Shown piece after piece: positions 18,001 through 25,972 of a DNA stretch of 64,000 nt. The notes below the pieces were generated by a model. It saw only the letters and a program-made list of their open reading frames with translations. It was not told the DNA's origin and did no database searches. Position numbers and translations under genes: made by a program. The stretch's first letter is position 1, and each line of letters begins with the position of its first letter. Source of the DNA: a virus; IMG/VR virus record IMGVR_UViG_3300027841_000073, positions 1 to 64,000 of that record. One strand, given 5' to 3'.

Positions 18001-20699
18001 CTTTGGAGTATCAATACTTTTTCATTAGGTGTTTTTGCAAAATGTTCATCAAGTATTTCTATAATCTTACTTAATTTTGGCGGACGTTTATCATTAATAG
18101 ATAATAAATTAGATAAAGGAGAAGTAGAAGGATCAATTAAAAATCTTTGTATAGGCTGTAATCTTGCTAAATACCAATCGTGAATTTCTTCATCCGGGTT
18201 TTCTTCCATATATCTATTAAGTTCTTCTTTATCTTCAGGGGAAGCCGACTCTAAACTATTTAAAGTTTTTTCTACAATATCATAATACACTTTCATTTGT
18301 GCTTCATTCATTTCAACCGAATGAAATTTATCTTCGATTTTTGGTAAAATCCAAAACCAATCTTTTCTACTATATGTTATATTACCTAATTGAGATATAT
18401 CCCTTAATACTTCTTCATAAGCACCATCTTTAAGAGTATTTGAATACCCCCCTCTTTTACCCGGAAGACAATATTTTTTTCTAAAATCTTTTTCATTACC
18501 TAAAACAGAAGGATCAAGAAAACCAATTTGTCCTACTAAATCCAAACCCCTTGTAGGGGCTAAAGTACCAGTAGCAATACGTCTAATTTTAATTCCAGAA
18601 CGTAAAGCGTAACAAGCTTGTGTTCTTTGGGAAGATTGTTTCTTTATTTTATGAGCTTCGTCAAGTCCAATATAATCCCATTTATAATTACTTAAAAAAT
18701 TGACATAGGGGAATACATGAGTATTAACACCACCTATTTTAAACTTATTTGATTTTTTAGTTATCCAACTATAAGTAGTAACGAATATGGTATTAGGAGG
18801 GGCAGAATTTATTTTAGCACCTAATACTTCATCTAATTTTTTAATAACATCATCATCACTAACATCTTTTGGGAATTTTCCTACCCAACTATCTTCCGTA
18901 TCACTACTTAGTATCATACAATTCATTTTCATTTTAGAAAAATTACGAATTTCATTAAACCAGTTAGTAGTTAAACTATCAGGTATAACCAACAAAGGTT
19001 TTAATATTTCCCCTTTACTTAATTTATTTACCATATCCGCCAAAAGCATGAGCGTCTTTCCCCCACCTGTGGCCACCGAAAGTATTGCAGTATCACCGGC
19101 AAGATTTAATTTGGAAATAGCTTCTGCTTGATGGGGAAAATAAGTTATACTTGGATCAAGATTATCAGGAACAACTGGTAAATCATCAATAGTAGCAGAA
19201 TTTAATTTTTCAATCTGTTCTTTAATTTCCGTTTCCAATGCACCTATTTTACCTACTAATTCTTCTCCTAATTTGAATATAGCAATAGTAGAATAACGAC
19301 GTAAAGGATCAGCTATTATTTTATACCCTTCTCTTGCATTTAAAAGTATATCGCTTGCGGCTTTAAATAATTTTCTTGCTTTATCTTCCCCTAAATACCT
19401 TTCAAAACGTAATATTAAATTTTGTAATGACTTAGCAGAATAAGCATTCATTACATTGTATTCATCTTCTGCTATTCCTGCTTTGGATAAAGCTATTTTA
19501 AATATTTCATCAAAACTTTTATTAATATCCAAAGTACCACGTTTCTGTAAAATGGAATCGTATTCGGCTTTGGCAGTATTATATTTTGCTCTATTAGTTA
19601 ATTCAATAGCCCCACTAATCAAAAATATAGAAGGTATGCCCTCTTTATTTACATAAGAAAGTAACCCTTGATCCACATTCCAATAAATGATGTCTGATTT
19701 AAATTCCAGTTTTTCTATGTCAAAAGTTTTAGTAGTAACATCATAAGAATCTTCAATTTGTTTCTCAATTATATTTCTTCTGTCAATTTTAGGTAAATAT
19801 ATAACAGCATTATTACGTAGCTTTACTATTATGTTGTCCAATTGATTTTTATTTTTAGTAGTAATTTTTTTGGGATTAAAGTAAGGTGTTAAACCTGTTT
19901 TATGTAATCCTTCTTTAGCCCATCCTACTAATGTTTGTGCAATTTTAAATTCTTTTATGGAACTGTTATCACATAATTCTAAAGTTTCAGAAGTATTAAA
20001 ATAAATAGTTATTTTTAAATCCACTAAACCTTGCGTTTGGGATTGAACCCCTTCATATTGAAGCTTATCTAATTCATTTAATAATTTTTCAGTATGGGGT
20101 TCCAATATTTCCATCATCCTACTTGCGGCGGCATCATCTTTAGCAGTAGAAGTCCATTCACGTTCATCTTCATTAAAAGTAAAAATTAGATTACCTTTTT
20201 TAGCTTTACCTCCTTCAGCTTTCTTGTAAATATTACCTTCTTTATCAAGATAGTACCTAATGTAATTCATTTCAAATGGATACAATCTTGATTTTCTTTT
20301 TTCCGCACCCGGTAAACCTAATGCTGTACTTCTTGAGGTAATATTAATATTTATATTTTTATAATTAATTGATCTTTCATCACCATCTAAAAATTGAGGA
20401 CCAGAATAAGAAATAATTTTTATAGGTTCCTTATTTATAAAGGAAACAATACAAGAATTATCATTTTTTATATCTATATTTTTTAAATCATACTCTACTT
20501 CCGCAAATTTTATCATGGCATTTGCGCCACCAAATTGTGCTACTATTTCTGGATTTACTTCTTTACTACCTTTTATTAAGAAAGAATTAAAAATCTTAGA
20601 CAAATTACTAGGTACTATTTTTTCAACAGTAGTTTCCTTTACAGGTTTAGCCCCCACAAATGTTCTTGCATAAGGTCTGATACCATTAATATTAAACAT
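15045..20699 (-). CDS. Giant SNF2-type helicase with C-terminal repeat modules
   Basis: An 1884-residue protein. Residues ~520-1010 form a superfamily-2 SNF2-like engine: Walker A ATGGGKT near 543, DEAH near 685, TGTLAPTR, and C-terminal motifs GHNLQVASRMIRLDIPWSSG and VVARIYRPAGRD. The N-terminal ~500 residues are unrecognised. The C-terminal ~700 residues contain several related modules, each with a G-x-I/L-Y turn and a helix like KLDRALKTLGYKF or KFIKALTELGFNF. A similar module begins the metalloprotease at 50015-51613. Its place in the late virion operon suggests it may be carried in the particle, as P1 DarB-type helicases are, but that is inference. Confidence 0.8.
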   Translation of the reverse strand: MFNINGIRPYARTFVGAKPVKETTVEKIVPSNLSKIFNSFLIKGSKEVNPEIVAQFGGANAMIKFAEVEYDLKNIDIKNDNSCIVSFINKEPIKIISYSGPQFLDGDERSINYKNININITSRSTALGLPGAEKRKSRLYPFEMNYIRYYLDKEGNIYKKAEGGKAKKGNLIFTFNEDEREWTSTAKDDAAASRMMEILEPHTEKLLNELDKLQYEGVQSQTQGLVDLKITIYFNTSETLELCDNSSIKEFKIAQTLVGWAKEGLHKTGLTPYFNPKKITTKNKNQLDNIIVKLRNNAVIYLPKIDRRNIIEKQIEDSYDVTTKTFDIEKLEFKSDIIYWNVDQGLLSYVNKEGIPSIFLISGAIELTNRAKYNTAKAEYDSILQKRGTLDINKSFDEIFKIALSKAGIAEDEYNVMNAYSAKSLQNLILRFERYLGEDKARKLFKAASDILLNAREGYKIIADPLRRYSTIAIFKLGEELVGKIGALETEIKEQIEKLNSATIDDLPVVPDNLDPSITYFPHQAEAISKLNLAGDTAILSVATGGGKTLMLLADMVNKLSKGEILKPLLVIPDSLTTNWFNEIRNFSKMKMNCMILSSDTEDSWVGKFPKDVSDDDVIKKLDEVLGAKINSAPPNTIFVTTYSWITKKSNKFKIGGVNTHVFPYVNFLSNYKWDYIGLDEAHKIKKQSSQRTQACYALRSGIKIRRIATGTLAPTRGLDLVGQIGFLDPSVLGNEKDFRKKYCLPGKRGGYSNTLKDGAYEEVLRDISQLGNITYSRKDWFWILPKIEDKFHSVEMNEAQMKVYYDIVEKTLNSLESASPEDKEELNRYMEENPDEEIHDWYLARLQPIQRFLIDPSTSPLSNLLSINDKRPPKLSKIIEILDEHFAKTPNEKVLILQRYKGKVLQDIMKGLPDNYKKMAIVYSGGMVKNLERFKKDANIKILVGSDESLTEGHNLQVASRMIRLDIPWSSGAVDQVVARIYRPAGRDKETGELKKQRELVTIDWILVDKTLDVLKVRRVMRNMQKNSVLSGIITMEQIPEEFRKLPELKASLDFLRNPVKIDPLTGQEIRNDIPYTIIMSSFKAVEERSLQAFRKVENDEWQKKNDEDPDATKWVEIKTTGETMKGTDTMEVPWPEGLDIPKEDGRVLKDVLEEVDNDYSKLIMYECITEFGKGIITKIKQIKEPELDELGNKTGNMIDSGEFTVLVKILEGDRKGQTVTLPGTKIGVVGDKAIKKDYEDLTGFSIPYVRLQIGSNEYAVVKEQKGNKVAYNLHKLNVDDRLLTINDGGLLAIYKEPDWLGLKTFRKIYFKTDDKAFDKLDRALKTLGYKFKSKGKEKVEPIIEKSKIKQLKTAIITIGGLKAKVDIKGNIATWDKDAKEFKDFAWFYRYNKEKLIGVIRDKETGKKVTRAKVPKLDLLLSKIEEALYNLGYQGDLPEHLKEKEEQVNKARVKEGKDKDQGKIFKKVKHPTGNIMLYYHVYPNGEIYQYLPRTDSEELKLVYSNGTFITPTGRASSYIAKNPKAYKKFIKALTELGFNFGKKSKTVEPEIEPEVEPKKVLKKDILDKLKEKVKKSKKDIGEYYFIKDTFPDHFRLEYDGNVYPIYQDGKRKLDTPEYIYDEERKTWFTQGGRPSNKIKNHHIDMYRWLMKMRKKYADEITEPTPTIDTPDKLIKKSKEPSLQSSTDLKTLIFAGNLGIGIEYEPDSESEILKLAKPLGYDKFEMYRTIATKSKLVLFYKLLKSKKFVMTEKNKDVLMELFEEINKPLNAILRSSILFRKEIYQVHRKNWITDQLYIIPVLIGDVIELWIPAMKEKVIKSIIAELKMYKFKKDSVLINILKNVNEFKNESKELTKTLKVNKIVIKNELDFNLKVDILEKKFKQ

Positions 20700-20710
20700 G
20701 CTTTGCTCCT

Positions 20711-21163
20711 TTATAGAATAACGTCCTTTTTGAAAGGCTTTATTTTATTTTTTAAACAAATATCATAAAAATATACTATTGCTACTGCCCATTTAGCTTT
20801 AGTATTATTACCATAGGATTCCATTTTTGATTTTACTTTTTTTTGCTGTACTACTTTGTCCCATACAGGTCTAGCTTTATTGGTAATCCCTACTGGATAC
20901 AAACCTATATTAGGTTCCGCTATTCCTAAGATTCTATATAAAAATACATTGTCTATCGCCTGTTTATCCCCACTATAAGTCATTACATAATTTTTAAAAG
21001 TAGCAATTAGTCTCTTTATTCTGTTTTCAGTAGTATCATTTACATGCAATGTGTCAATGGTATTGCTTATTACTTTAAATTTGTTATATAGAAAATCTTT
21101 AGGGATATTGCTATAATAATTTGTTTCATTTATAGCTTTATCGAAAAAGGTATTCAATTTCAT
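20711..21163 (-). CDS. Unrecognised 150-residue protein
   Basis: Mostly helical and basic, with no motif I recognise. It contains a conserved-looking middle GIAEPNIGLYPVGITNKARP and ends on a Lys-rich tail. It overlaps the upstream gene by 4 nt and is followed by the helicase after 11 nt, so the three genes are translationally linked. A virion or head-tail joining role would fit the location but nothing in the sequence shows it. Confidence 0.7.
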   Translation of the reverse strand: MKLNTFFDKAINETNYYSNIPKDFLYNKFKVISNTIDTLHVNDTTENRIKRLIATFKNYVMTYSGDKQAIDNVFLYRILGIAEPNIGLYPVGITNKARPVWDKVVQQKKVKSKMESYGNNTKAKWAVAIVYFYDICLKNKIKPFKKDVIL

Positions 21164-21714
21164 TTTTTCTTTTTGCCTTTCATAGTACTATTCACGGAAA
21201 CTGTAATCCTGTTTTCCATATCCCCTATCAAAGTAATAGTAGAAGATTGGTATAATTTTAATATGTCATCGATTATTCTTTGTACCTCTCTCCTTTGTGC
21301 TGAATCGCTTATTTTTAATGGTAACTGTTCTTTTGTTTGCAATAATGAATTGGAAAGTTTGGATACATATATTTTTAAAGCATTGGTAACTGTATCGTTA
21401 AGATTCTTGATTATCAAAACAGCATCGACAGAAGTATCTAATTGATCAATCAAACTGCGTATTTCTGAAATAATAGCCGTAACGGAATAAGACGTTTGTT
21501 TTTCAGTACCATTCTTATACCGTTTAACGGCAATGGGTAACAATTCCTTTACAAGAATTTCCAAAGTATGTTTTAAAGTATCCTTACTACGTAACTTGTT
21601 TTTTCTTGTTTTTAATTTACCGTCCTTATACTCTTTGTTTAAATGTAGTACTTCTGCATGTCGTTTTTCAATTGTGGAAATGCGTCGTTTCTTTACGGGT
21701 TTCATTCTACCCAC
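21160..21714 (-). CDS. Unrecognised basic helical protein, 184 residues
   Basis: The N-terminus is strongly basic (MGRMKPVKKRR, KTRKNKLRSK) and the body is long helices with Ser/Leu/Asp heptads (EIRSLIDQLDTSVDAVLIIK). The C-terminus ends in KGKKKK. Basic ends with a helical core suggest nucleic-acid or scaffold contact. Overlaps both neighbours by a few bases. No family recognised. Confidence 0.7.
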   Translation of the reverse strand: MGRMKPVKKRRISTIEKRHAEVLHLNKEYKDGKLKTRKNKLRSKDTLKHTLEILVKELLPIAVKRYKNGTEKQTSYSVTAIISEIRSLIDQLDTSVDAVLIIKNLNDTVTNALKIYVSKLSNSLLQTKEQLPLKISDSAQRREVQRIIDDILKLYQSSTITLIGDMENRITVSVNSTMKGKKKK

Positions 21715-22669
21715 GTCTTATATTAGCAAGGTCATTTACTTGCAATACTTTATTTTTGAATCTGTTAAAATCATCATGGACAAGAAATTGGCCTACTATA
21801 ACAGGACTCATACCACTTTCCACAAGTTTAGTACTTACTTTATCGGAAGTAATACCTTTAGTTCTCATAGCCTCTACTTCTTTTTTAAGTTCATAGTAAA
21901 ACAATTCAGTATTATTGGAATTAGCAAGTATTTTTTTAATGAAAAATTTTAAAGAGTCACTTACTACTTCCGCTTTCATTATTTTATGACAGTTAGGGCA
22001 TACTGTTTTATCGCTGAATACTTCTGCATGAGAACATTGAGGACATACCATATATTTTTTATTTTCTTCTTTCAAACCAATATTAGGGGGTACTACATTA
22101 TCCATCCTTATTCCCATATCTTCCAAATGTAAATCAGGTATTTCACTTTGAAGTTGTTTAATGGCATCCAAAGTATTACTACTTATTTTCTTACTTTCAA
22201 TGGGAGTCATTATTTCATCAACTTCTTTTATAGTAGCAGTAGAAAAATTATTTTTAGCATTTACATATTCACAACATGCTTTTATATGGGCATTAATAGC
22301 ATTTACTTTTTTTGTATCTTGATCATTCATTCGAGAATAATTAATTAGAGCTTGTATAACAGCTAAAGGTTGATTTGTAATTATGATTCTATGGATAAAA
22401 TGACTATTAGGTACTTTTTCAAAGTTAGTATTTTCAGCACAACATAAAATCTTAGGTATTTTGGTAAGTACTTCTTGCATATCCTTTGTATTACTGGTAA
22501 CTACAGACGATGCATATTTATAAGCATCCTTCCAACCTTTTTTATATTTCTTATAATGCTGTTCTGCTATATCCGCTAATGCTTGTTCATGTATGGCATG
22601 TATTTCAAAAATTACCTCATTGGGTAATTTATTTTTTTCAGCACTTGCAATGATATCAATCATTGTCAT
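21707..22669 (-). CDS. Zinc-ribbon protein, 320 residues
   Basis: Helical N-terminal ~200 residues, then a clear zinc ribbon: MVCPQCSHAEVFSDKTVCPNC around residues 213-233 (CPxC-x12-CPxC). The remaining ~85 residues are helical. The combination is reminiscent of phage proteins that bind nucleic acid or polymerase, but the ribbon alone is not diagnostic. It shares overlaps with both neighbours in a compact four-gene block upstream of the helicase gene. Confidence 0.7.
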   Translation of the reverse strand: MTMIDIIASAEKNKLPNEVIFEIHAIHEQALADIAEQHYKKYKKGWKDAYKYASSVVTSNTKDMQEVLTKIPKILCCAENTNFEKVPNSHFIHRIIITNQPLAVIQALINYSRMNDQDTKKVNAINAHIKACCEYVNAKNNFSTATIKEVDEIMTPIESKKISSNTLDAIKQLQSEIPDLHLEDMGIRMDNVVPPNIGLKEENKKYMVCPQCSHAEVFSDKTVCPNCHKIMKAEVVSDSLKFFIKKILANSNNTELFYYELKKEVEAMRTKGITSDKVSTKLVESGMSPVIVGQFLVHDDFNRFKNKVLQVNDLANIRRG

Positions 22670-23123
22670 TCTCCTTTAATAAATCTTTATTTAAATCTTC
22701 GGAATAGACTATGCTTTCATTTAAAAAATTATTAGTAAATATAGGAATTAAAAAGGGCTTATAAACAAGATAAATTTTCAAAAGTAAATGATCTTCCAAG
22801 TACTCGTATTCTTCATCGATTAATTTCATTTTTAAATTTTTTTCAAGTTTATTAGCCCTTTTTTCCTTACCTTCAAAGTTCCATGCTTCTACTGCTAAAT
22901 CTCTTATTACAGTAGGGACTCTTTTGATTATATAATCCTTATATTTTTCATAATCAGTTTTCAACTGTTTTTCTACTTCTGTATCATATTTTTCTGAATC
23001 TTGAATATCAATAAACAAACCTTCATATTTAGGTATAAGGTCTACTTCTACCTTTAATAAATGAAGGTTGTTTTCTACTAATTCTTCGATTAATGATATT
23101 CTAAAATACGTAATTTTTTTCAT
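22656..23123 (-). CDS. Unrecognised 155-residue protein
   Basis: Acidic and helical, with a run EVEKQLKTDYEKYKDYIIKR and a hydrophobic stretch LLLKIYLVYKPFLIPIF near residues 113-129 that may be an amphipathic or membrane-contacting helix. It begins immediately after the stop of the lysine-rich gene and overlaps the zinc-ribbon gene. No function can be assigned. Confidence 0.7.
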   Translation of the reverse strand: MKKITYFRISLIEELVENNLHLLKVEVDLIPKYEGLFIDIQDSEKYDTEVEKQLKTDYEKYKDYIIKRVPTVIRDLAVEAWNFEGKEKRANKLEKNLKMKLIDEEYEYLEDHLLLKIYLVYKPFLIPIFTNNFLNESIVYSEDLNKDLLKENDND

Positions 23124-23414
23124 TTACTTTTTAGCTTTCTTCTTGGCTTCGGCTTCCTTTTTCTTTTTAGCTCTTTCTTTTTCCTTGGCTTTCTTGGCTT
23201 TTTCAGCTTCCTTTTTCTTTTTTGCTTTTTCCTTATCCTTCATTTTCTTATCTCTAATTTTTTGCTTTTTAGCTTGTGCTTCTTTTTGCTTCTTACGTTT
23301 TTCCTTAATCTTTGCTAACTCTTTTTTCTTTTGGTCCGTTGTTTTTTTAAGACTCGACTTCTTCTTGGTATCAGCTTTAATCTTTTTCCCGGTTTTCTTT
23401 TTTCCATTAGCCAT
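23124..23414 (-). CDS. Very lysine-rich helical protein (nucleoid-like candidate)
   Basis: 96 residues of which roughly half are lysine, with Ala, Glu and Arg filling the rest (KKKKEAEKAKKAKEKERAKK). It would form one long, highly charged helix, like the C-terminal tails of bacterial HU/H1-type proteins. It follows the tagged group and precedes the helicase block, so a role in DNA condensation inside the capsid is plausible. Low complexity means homology cannot be judged by eye. Confidence 0.65.
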   Translation of the reverse strand: MANGKKKTGKKIKADTKKKSSLKKTTDQKKKELAKIKEKRKKQKEAQAKKQKIRDKKMKDKEKAKKKKEAEKAKKAKEKERAKKKKEAEAKKKAKK

Positions 23415-23493
23415 GTCCTTTTTCTCCTTTTGTTTACGTTTCAGTTCTACTACTAAAAAGTACCCATCCTATACAGGTACATACAAAATTATA

Positions 23494-23730
23494 TTATTTT
23501 TTCTTAGAAGCTCTACTCTTTAATACTTTTAAATAACCTTCATAGTCACTAATACTATTATCTAATTTTTTCAAAACATTGAACATTTTTTTAAGTTTTT
23601 CTTTATCTTCCCCGCTTTTTTTAGCGGCAAGATATTTATCTTCCAATACTTTATATTTTTCATTTAAACCCTTTATTTTATCTGTTAATTTATCTATTTT
23701 ATCTTTAGAACTACCCTTACCCTCTTCTTG
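23494..23730 (-). other. In-frame coding extension after the TAA of the tandem-tag gene (copy 1)
   Basis: Directly after the TAA of the 23731-23940 gene, the same frame stays open for 78 sense codons and then ends with TAA. It encodes a Lys/Glu-rich coiled coil (DKIDKLTDKIKGLNEKYKVL...KSRASKKK). There is no ATG with an SD near its beginning; the first in-frame ATG is ~47 codons in. The second paralog has the same arrangement, which argues against a chance mutation in one copy. Readthrough, re-initiation or parallel decay remain open. Confidence 0.55.
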
Positions 23731-23940
23731 TTATTTACCATGTTTTTGAGCATGTTTACTATGGGGATGTTCTTTTATATATGCTTTTTGTTTTGAAGTA
23801 GGCAAATCATCTAACCAATCAGCATTGACCATCCTACGTTTCAAAATCAATGCTTTCTCTTTAGCGGTAATTTGAAAATTACCTAAAGACTTTTTCCTAC
23901 GTTTTAGGATCAATGCTTTTTCTTGTGCTGTAATCTTCAT
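23731..23940 (-). CDS. Tandem-tag protein, copy 1
   Basis: 69 residues to the first stop. Two tags in a row: MKITAQEKALILKRRK, a short linker SLGNF, then QITAKEKALILKRRM. After VNA comes ADWLDDLPTSKQKAYIKEHP-x-SK, a compact motif shared with the paralog at 24605-24802. SD and leader match other tagged genes. A second tag copy suggests duplication of the tag or two docking sites. The in-frame extension after the stop is listed separately. Confidence 0.75.
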   Translation of the reverse strand: MKITAQEKALILKRRKKSLGNFQITAKEKALILKRRMVNADWLDDLPTSKQKAYIKEHPHSKHAQKHGK

Positions 23941-23997
23941 TTGTTTTTCTCCATTATATTAATTCAAAAGTAACTTTCAATATAGATACAAAGACTA

Positions 23998-24234
23998 CTA
24001 AAAAGTTAATCCTTTAAGAGAATTAAGAGCAGTTTTATAAATATTTTCGTACATATCCCTATCTTTTTTATCATTAGGTGTCATAGTATATTTTAAACCT
24101 ACTTTTTTCATAATTACTATATAGGCTTTCCATGCGGCATTTGCGGCATTTGTAGCTATAGTCTCTGGATTAAACCCTGCTTTTACTTGTCTACGTTTTA
24201 GGATCAATTGTTTTTCTTGTGCTGTAATCTTCAT
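23998..24234 (-). CDS. Tagged protein, 78 residues
   Basis: Starts with the canonical tag MKITAQEKQLILKRRQ, then VKA before a helical body (PETIATNAANAAWKAYIVIM, KDRDMYENIYKTALNSLKG). Its leader (GGGGAATTGAAATGAAGATT) is nearly the same as those of the tagged genes at 30262 and 32237, down to the bases before the ATG. No fold recognised; a small virion-cargo protein by the tag. Confidence 0.75.
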   Translation of the reverse strand: MKITAQEKQLILKRRQVKAGFNPETIATNAANAAWKAYIVIMKKVGLKYTMTPNDKKDRDMYENIYKTALNSLKGLTF

Positions 24235-24259
24235 TTCAATTCCCCTTTAAATATTTATG

Positions 24260-24604
24260 TTATTTTTTATTTTTACTAACTAATTCTTTATACGTTTCAA
24301 CTTTCTTTTTATAAGCATCTTTTATATCTTTTATTTTTTGTGTCTTATCCTTAATATCTCTTTCTAACTTTAGTTTATCACTACTCCACCCTTCATCTTT
24401 TACTTTATCATATTTTTCTTTTAAATCTGTTAATTCATCTATATTTTGATGTAAAAAATTTTTAATTGATTTTAACTCATGTTTAGCACTATATAATTCT
24501 TTTTTTAATGGGGGAGCTTTACTATATTTTTCATAATCTTTTAAACTTTTTTCACTTCTTTTTTTATGTTTTTCCACAAGTTCAGATTTATCTATTTTTT
24601 TAGC
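24260..24604 (-). other. In-frame coding extension after the TAA of the tandem-tag gene (copy 2)
   Basis: After the TAA of the 24605-24802 gene the frame stays open for 114 sense codons. The product would be a Lys/Glu-rich coiled coil (LKKELYSAKHELKSIKNF, KLERDIKDKTQKIKDIKDAY). A GTG at 24577 could start it but has no SD. It has the same order and kind of sequence as the extension of copy 1, while the actual residues have diverged, which suggests selection kept the frame open. Confidence 0.6.
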
Positions 24605-24802
24605 TTATTTAGCACGCTTACTATCAGGATGTTCTTTTATATACCTCTCTTGAGCATCCATACTTAAATCATCAAACCAATCAGCATTAACTTTTCTGCG
24701 TTTCAAAATAAGTTGTTTTTCTTTAGCGGTAATTTGAAAATTACCTAAAGACTTTTCCCTACGTTTCAGAATAAGTTGTTTTTCCATAGCTGTAATCTTC
24801 AT
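24605..24802 (-). CDS. Tandem-tag protein, copy 2
   Basis: 65 residues to the first stop: MKITAMEKQLILKRRE, linker SLGNF, second tag QITAKEKQLILKRRK, VNA, then ADWFDDLSMDAQERYIKEHP-x-SK. A clear paralog of the gene at 23731-23940, with identical linker and the same W-x-DDL...Q-x-x-YIKEHP-x-SK body. Also followed by an in-frame open extension past the TAA. Function unknown. Confidence 0.75.
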   Translation of the reverse strand: MKITAMEKQLILKRREKSLGNFQITAKEKQLILKRRKVNADWFDDLSMDAQERYIKEHPDSKRAK

Positions 24803-24825
24803 TTGTTTTCTCCCTTATAATTAAA

Positions 24826-25587
24826 TTAGTCTTTCATTTGATTGGATAAATCCTTGCCAAGGTAAAAAGACTGATAATCCATTACTCTCTTTTTACGGTC
24901 CTTGGTATCCGCACCTTCTTCTGTAATTTCAAGAATAGCGGCTGGCGGACGTTCAAAAGTATTACCAGTACCCTTATCCTTGACAATGCGTGTTCCATCA
25001 GGAGTAACATTGACAACAGTACCAAACCCAACAGTATTATCAGGTCTAATATAACGTACTTTGTCATTACTTAAAGCAAAAGTAGAAAGAACTATTTCAG
25101 AAGTTTGACGGGTTTTAGGTCCAACACTTACACTAGCCGTCATTTGATTAATGTAATTTTCAATACCATCATCCTGTAAGCGAACAAGGAATGACTTACC
25201 ATCTACTTCTTCTACACCCCATTGAACACCAAGATTCTTGTCAAGATAACGATTTTCAGAAAGGGCAATATACCCTTGTGCAATCGCTTCCTGTAAAGGT
25301 TTACGCTGTTTATTAGACACAACCAAAAAGCTGACAATCGGATACGGCATAGTATCATGGTATCCAATACTTTCAGGCTTAACCCTAAAAGAAGAGTTAC
25401 CTTGGACAATAGCCCAATTACGTAAATCTTCATAAGTAGGTTCTTTACCTGCATAAGTAGCAGTAACACGTACAGCACCTTCCGCAATCTTGCTATAATT
25501 TACTACTTGAATATCGCGTCTGCAAGGGGCCGCACCAACTTTTTCACTCACTCTTGCCAAAATACGATCACCAATACTTGTTTTCAT
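24826..25587 (-). CDS. Putative virion structural protein, 253 residues
   Basis: Untagged. Its composition differs from its neighbours: more Gly, Val and Arg, fewer Lys runs, like structural proteins of this genome. Landmarks are SIGDRILARVSEKVG at the start, YEDLRNWAIVQGNSSFRVKP, and a Thr/Gly-rich strand region VGFGTVVNVTPDGTRIVKD. A strong SD (GGGAGGAAAG) suggests high expression. Possibly a head or neck component; I do not recognise the family. Confidence 0.65.
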   Translation of the reverse strand: MKTSIGDRILARVSEKVGAAPCRRDIQVVNYSKIAEGAVRVTATYAGKEPTYEDLRNWAIVQGNSSFRVKPESIGYHDTMPYPIVSFLVVSNKQRKPLQEAIAQGYIALSENRYLDKNLGVQWGVEEVDGKSFLVRLQDDGIENYINQMTASVSVGPKTRQTSEIVLSTFALSNDKVRYIRPDNTVGFGTVVNVTPDGTRIVKDKGTGNTFERPPAAILEITEEGADTKDRKKRVMDYQSFYLGKDLSNQMKD

Positions 25588-25608
25588 TTTTCTTTCCTCC
25601 CTGTTAAA

Positions 25609-25911
25609 TTAATCGTTACCGATTTTCAATTTAAGTTTATCTATTGTTTCAATTGCAAGATGCATATCTTTTTCCAATTTTGTTCTTTGTTGAATGATGG
25701 GTTTCATCAAATTTTGAATTTGTTTTAGTAAATCTTCATGGAACTTTGTTTGAGCAAACTTATTTGCTTTATCCATAAGTTTAGTAAATTGATCTAACCC
25801 ATGGATTGACTGACTCAATAAAGCATTGTATTCCCCAATATCATTACTTTCATTTGAATGAATTTTACGCCTTTTTAAAATTAGTTGTTTTTCTTGTGCT
25901 GTAATCTTCAT
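25609..25911 (-). CDS. Tagged helical protein, 100 residues
   Basis: Begins MKITAQEKQLILKRRK, then IHS before a body of long amphipathic helices (HGLDQFTKLMDKANKFAQTK, QRTKLEKDMHLAIETIDKL). Predicted to be a helical bundle or coiled coil. Strong tag match, otherwise unrecognised. Stands alone between the 253-residue structural gene and three further tagged genes. Confidence 0.75.
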   Translation of the reverse strand: MKITAQEKQLILKRRKIHSNESNDIGEYNALLSQSIHGLDQFTKLMDKANKFAQTKFHEDLLKQIQNLMKPIIQQRTKLEKDMHLAIETIDKLKLKIGND

Positions 25912-25972
25912 TCGTTTTATCCTTTATAAATAGCTAAATCCTAATATAGTATTACAAGTACAAAAATTATTG

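Noticed and set aside
23494-24802. Genome-wide TAA reassignment as explanation for the in-frame stops
   Set aside because: TAA clearly ends many genes here, often directly before the next SD or ATG (for example 14845 and 52364), so TAA is an ordinary stop in this genome.
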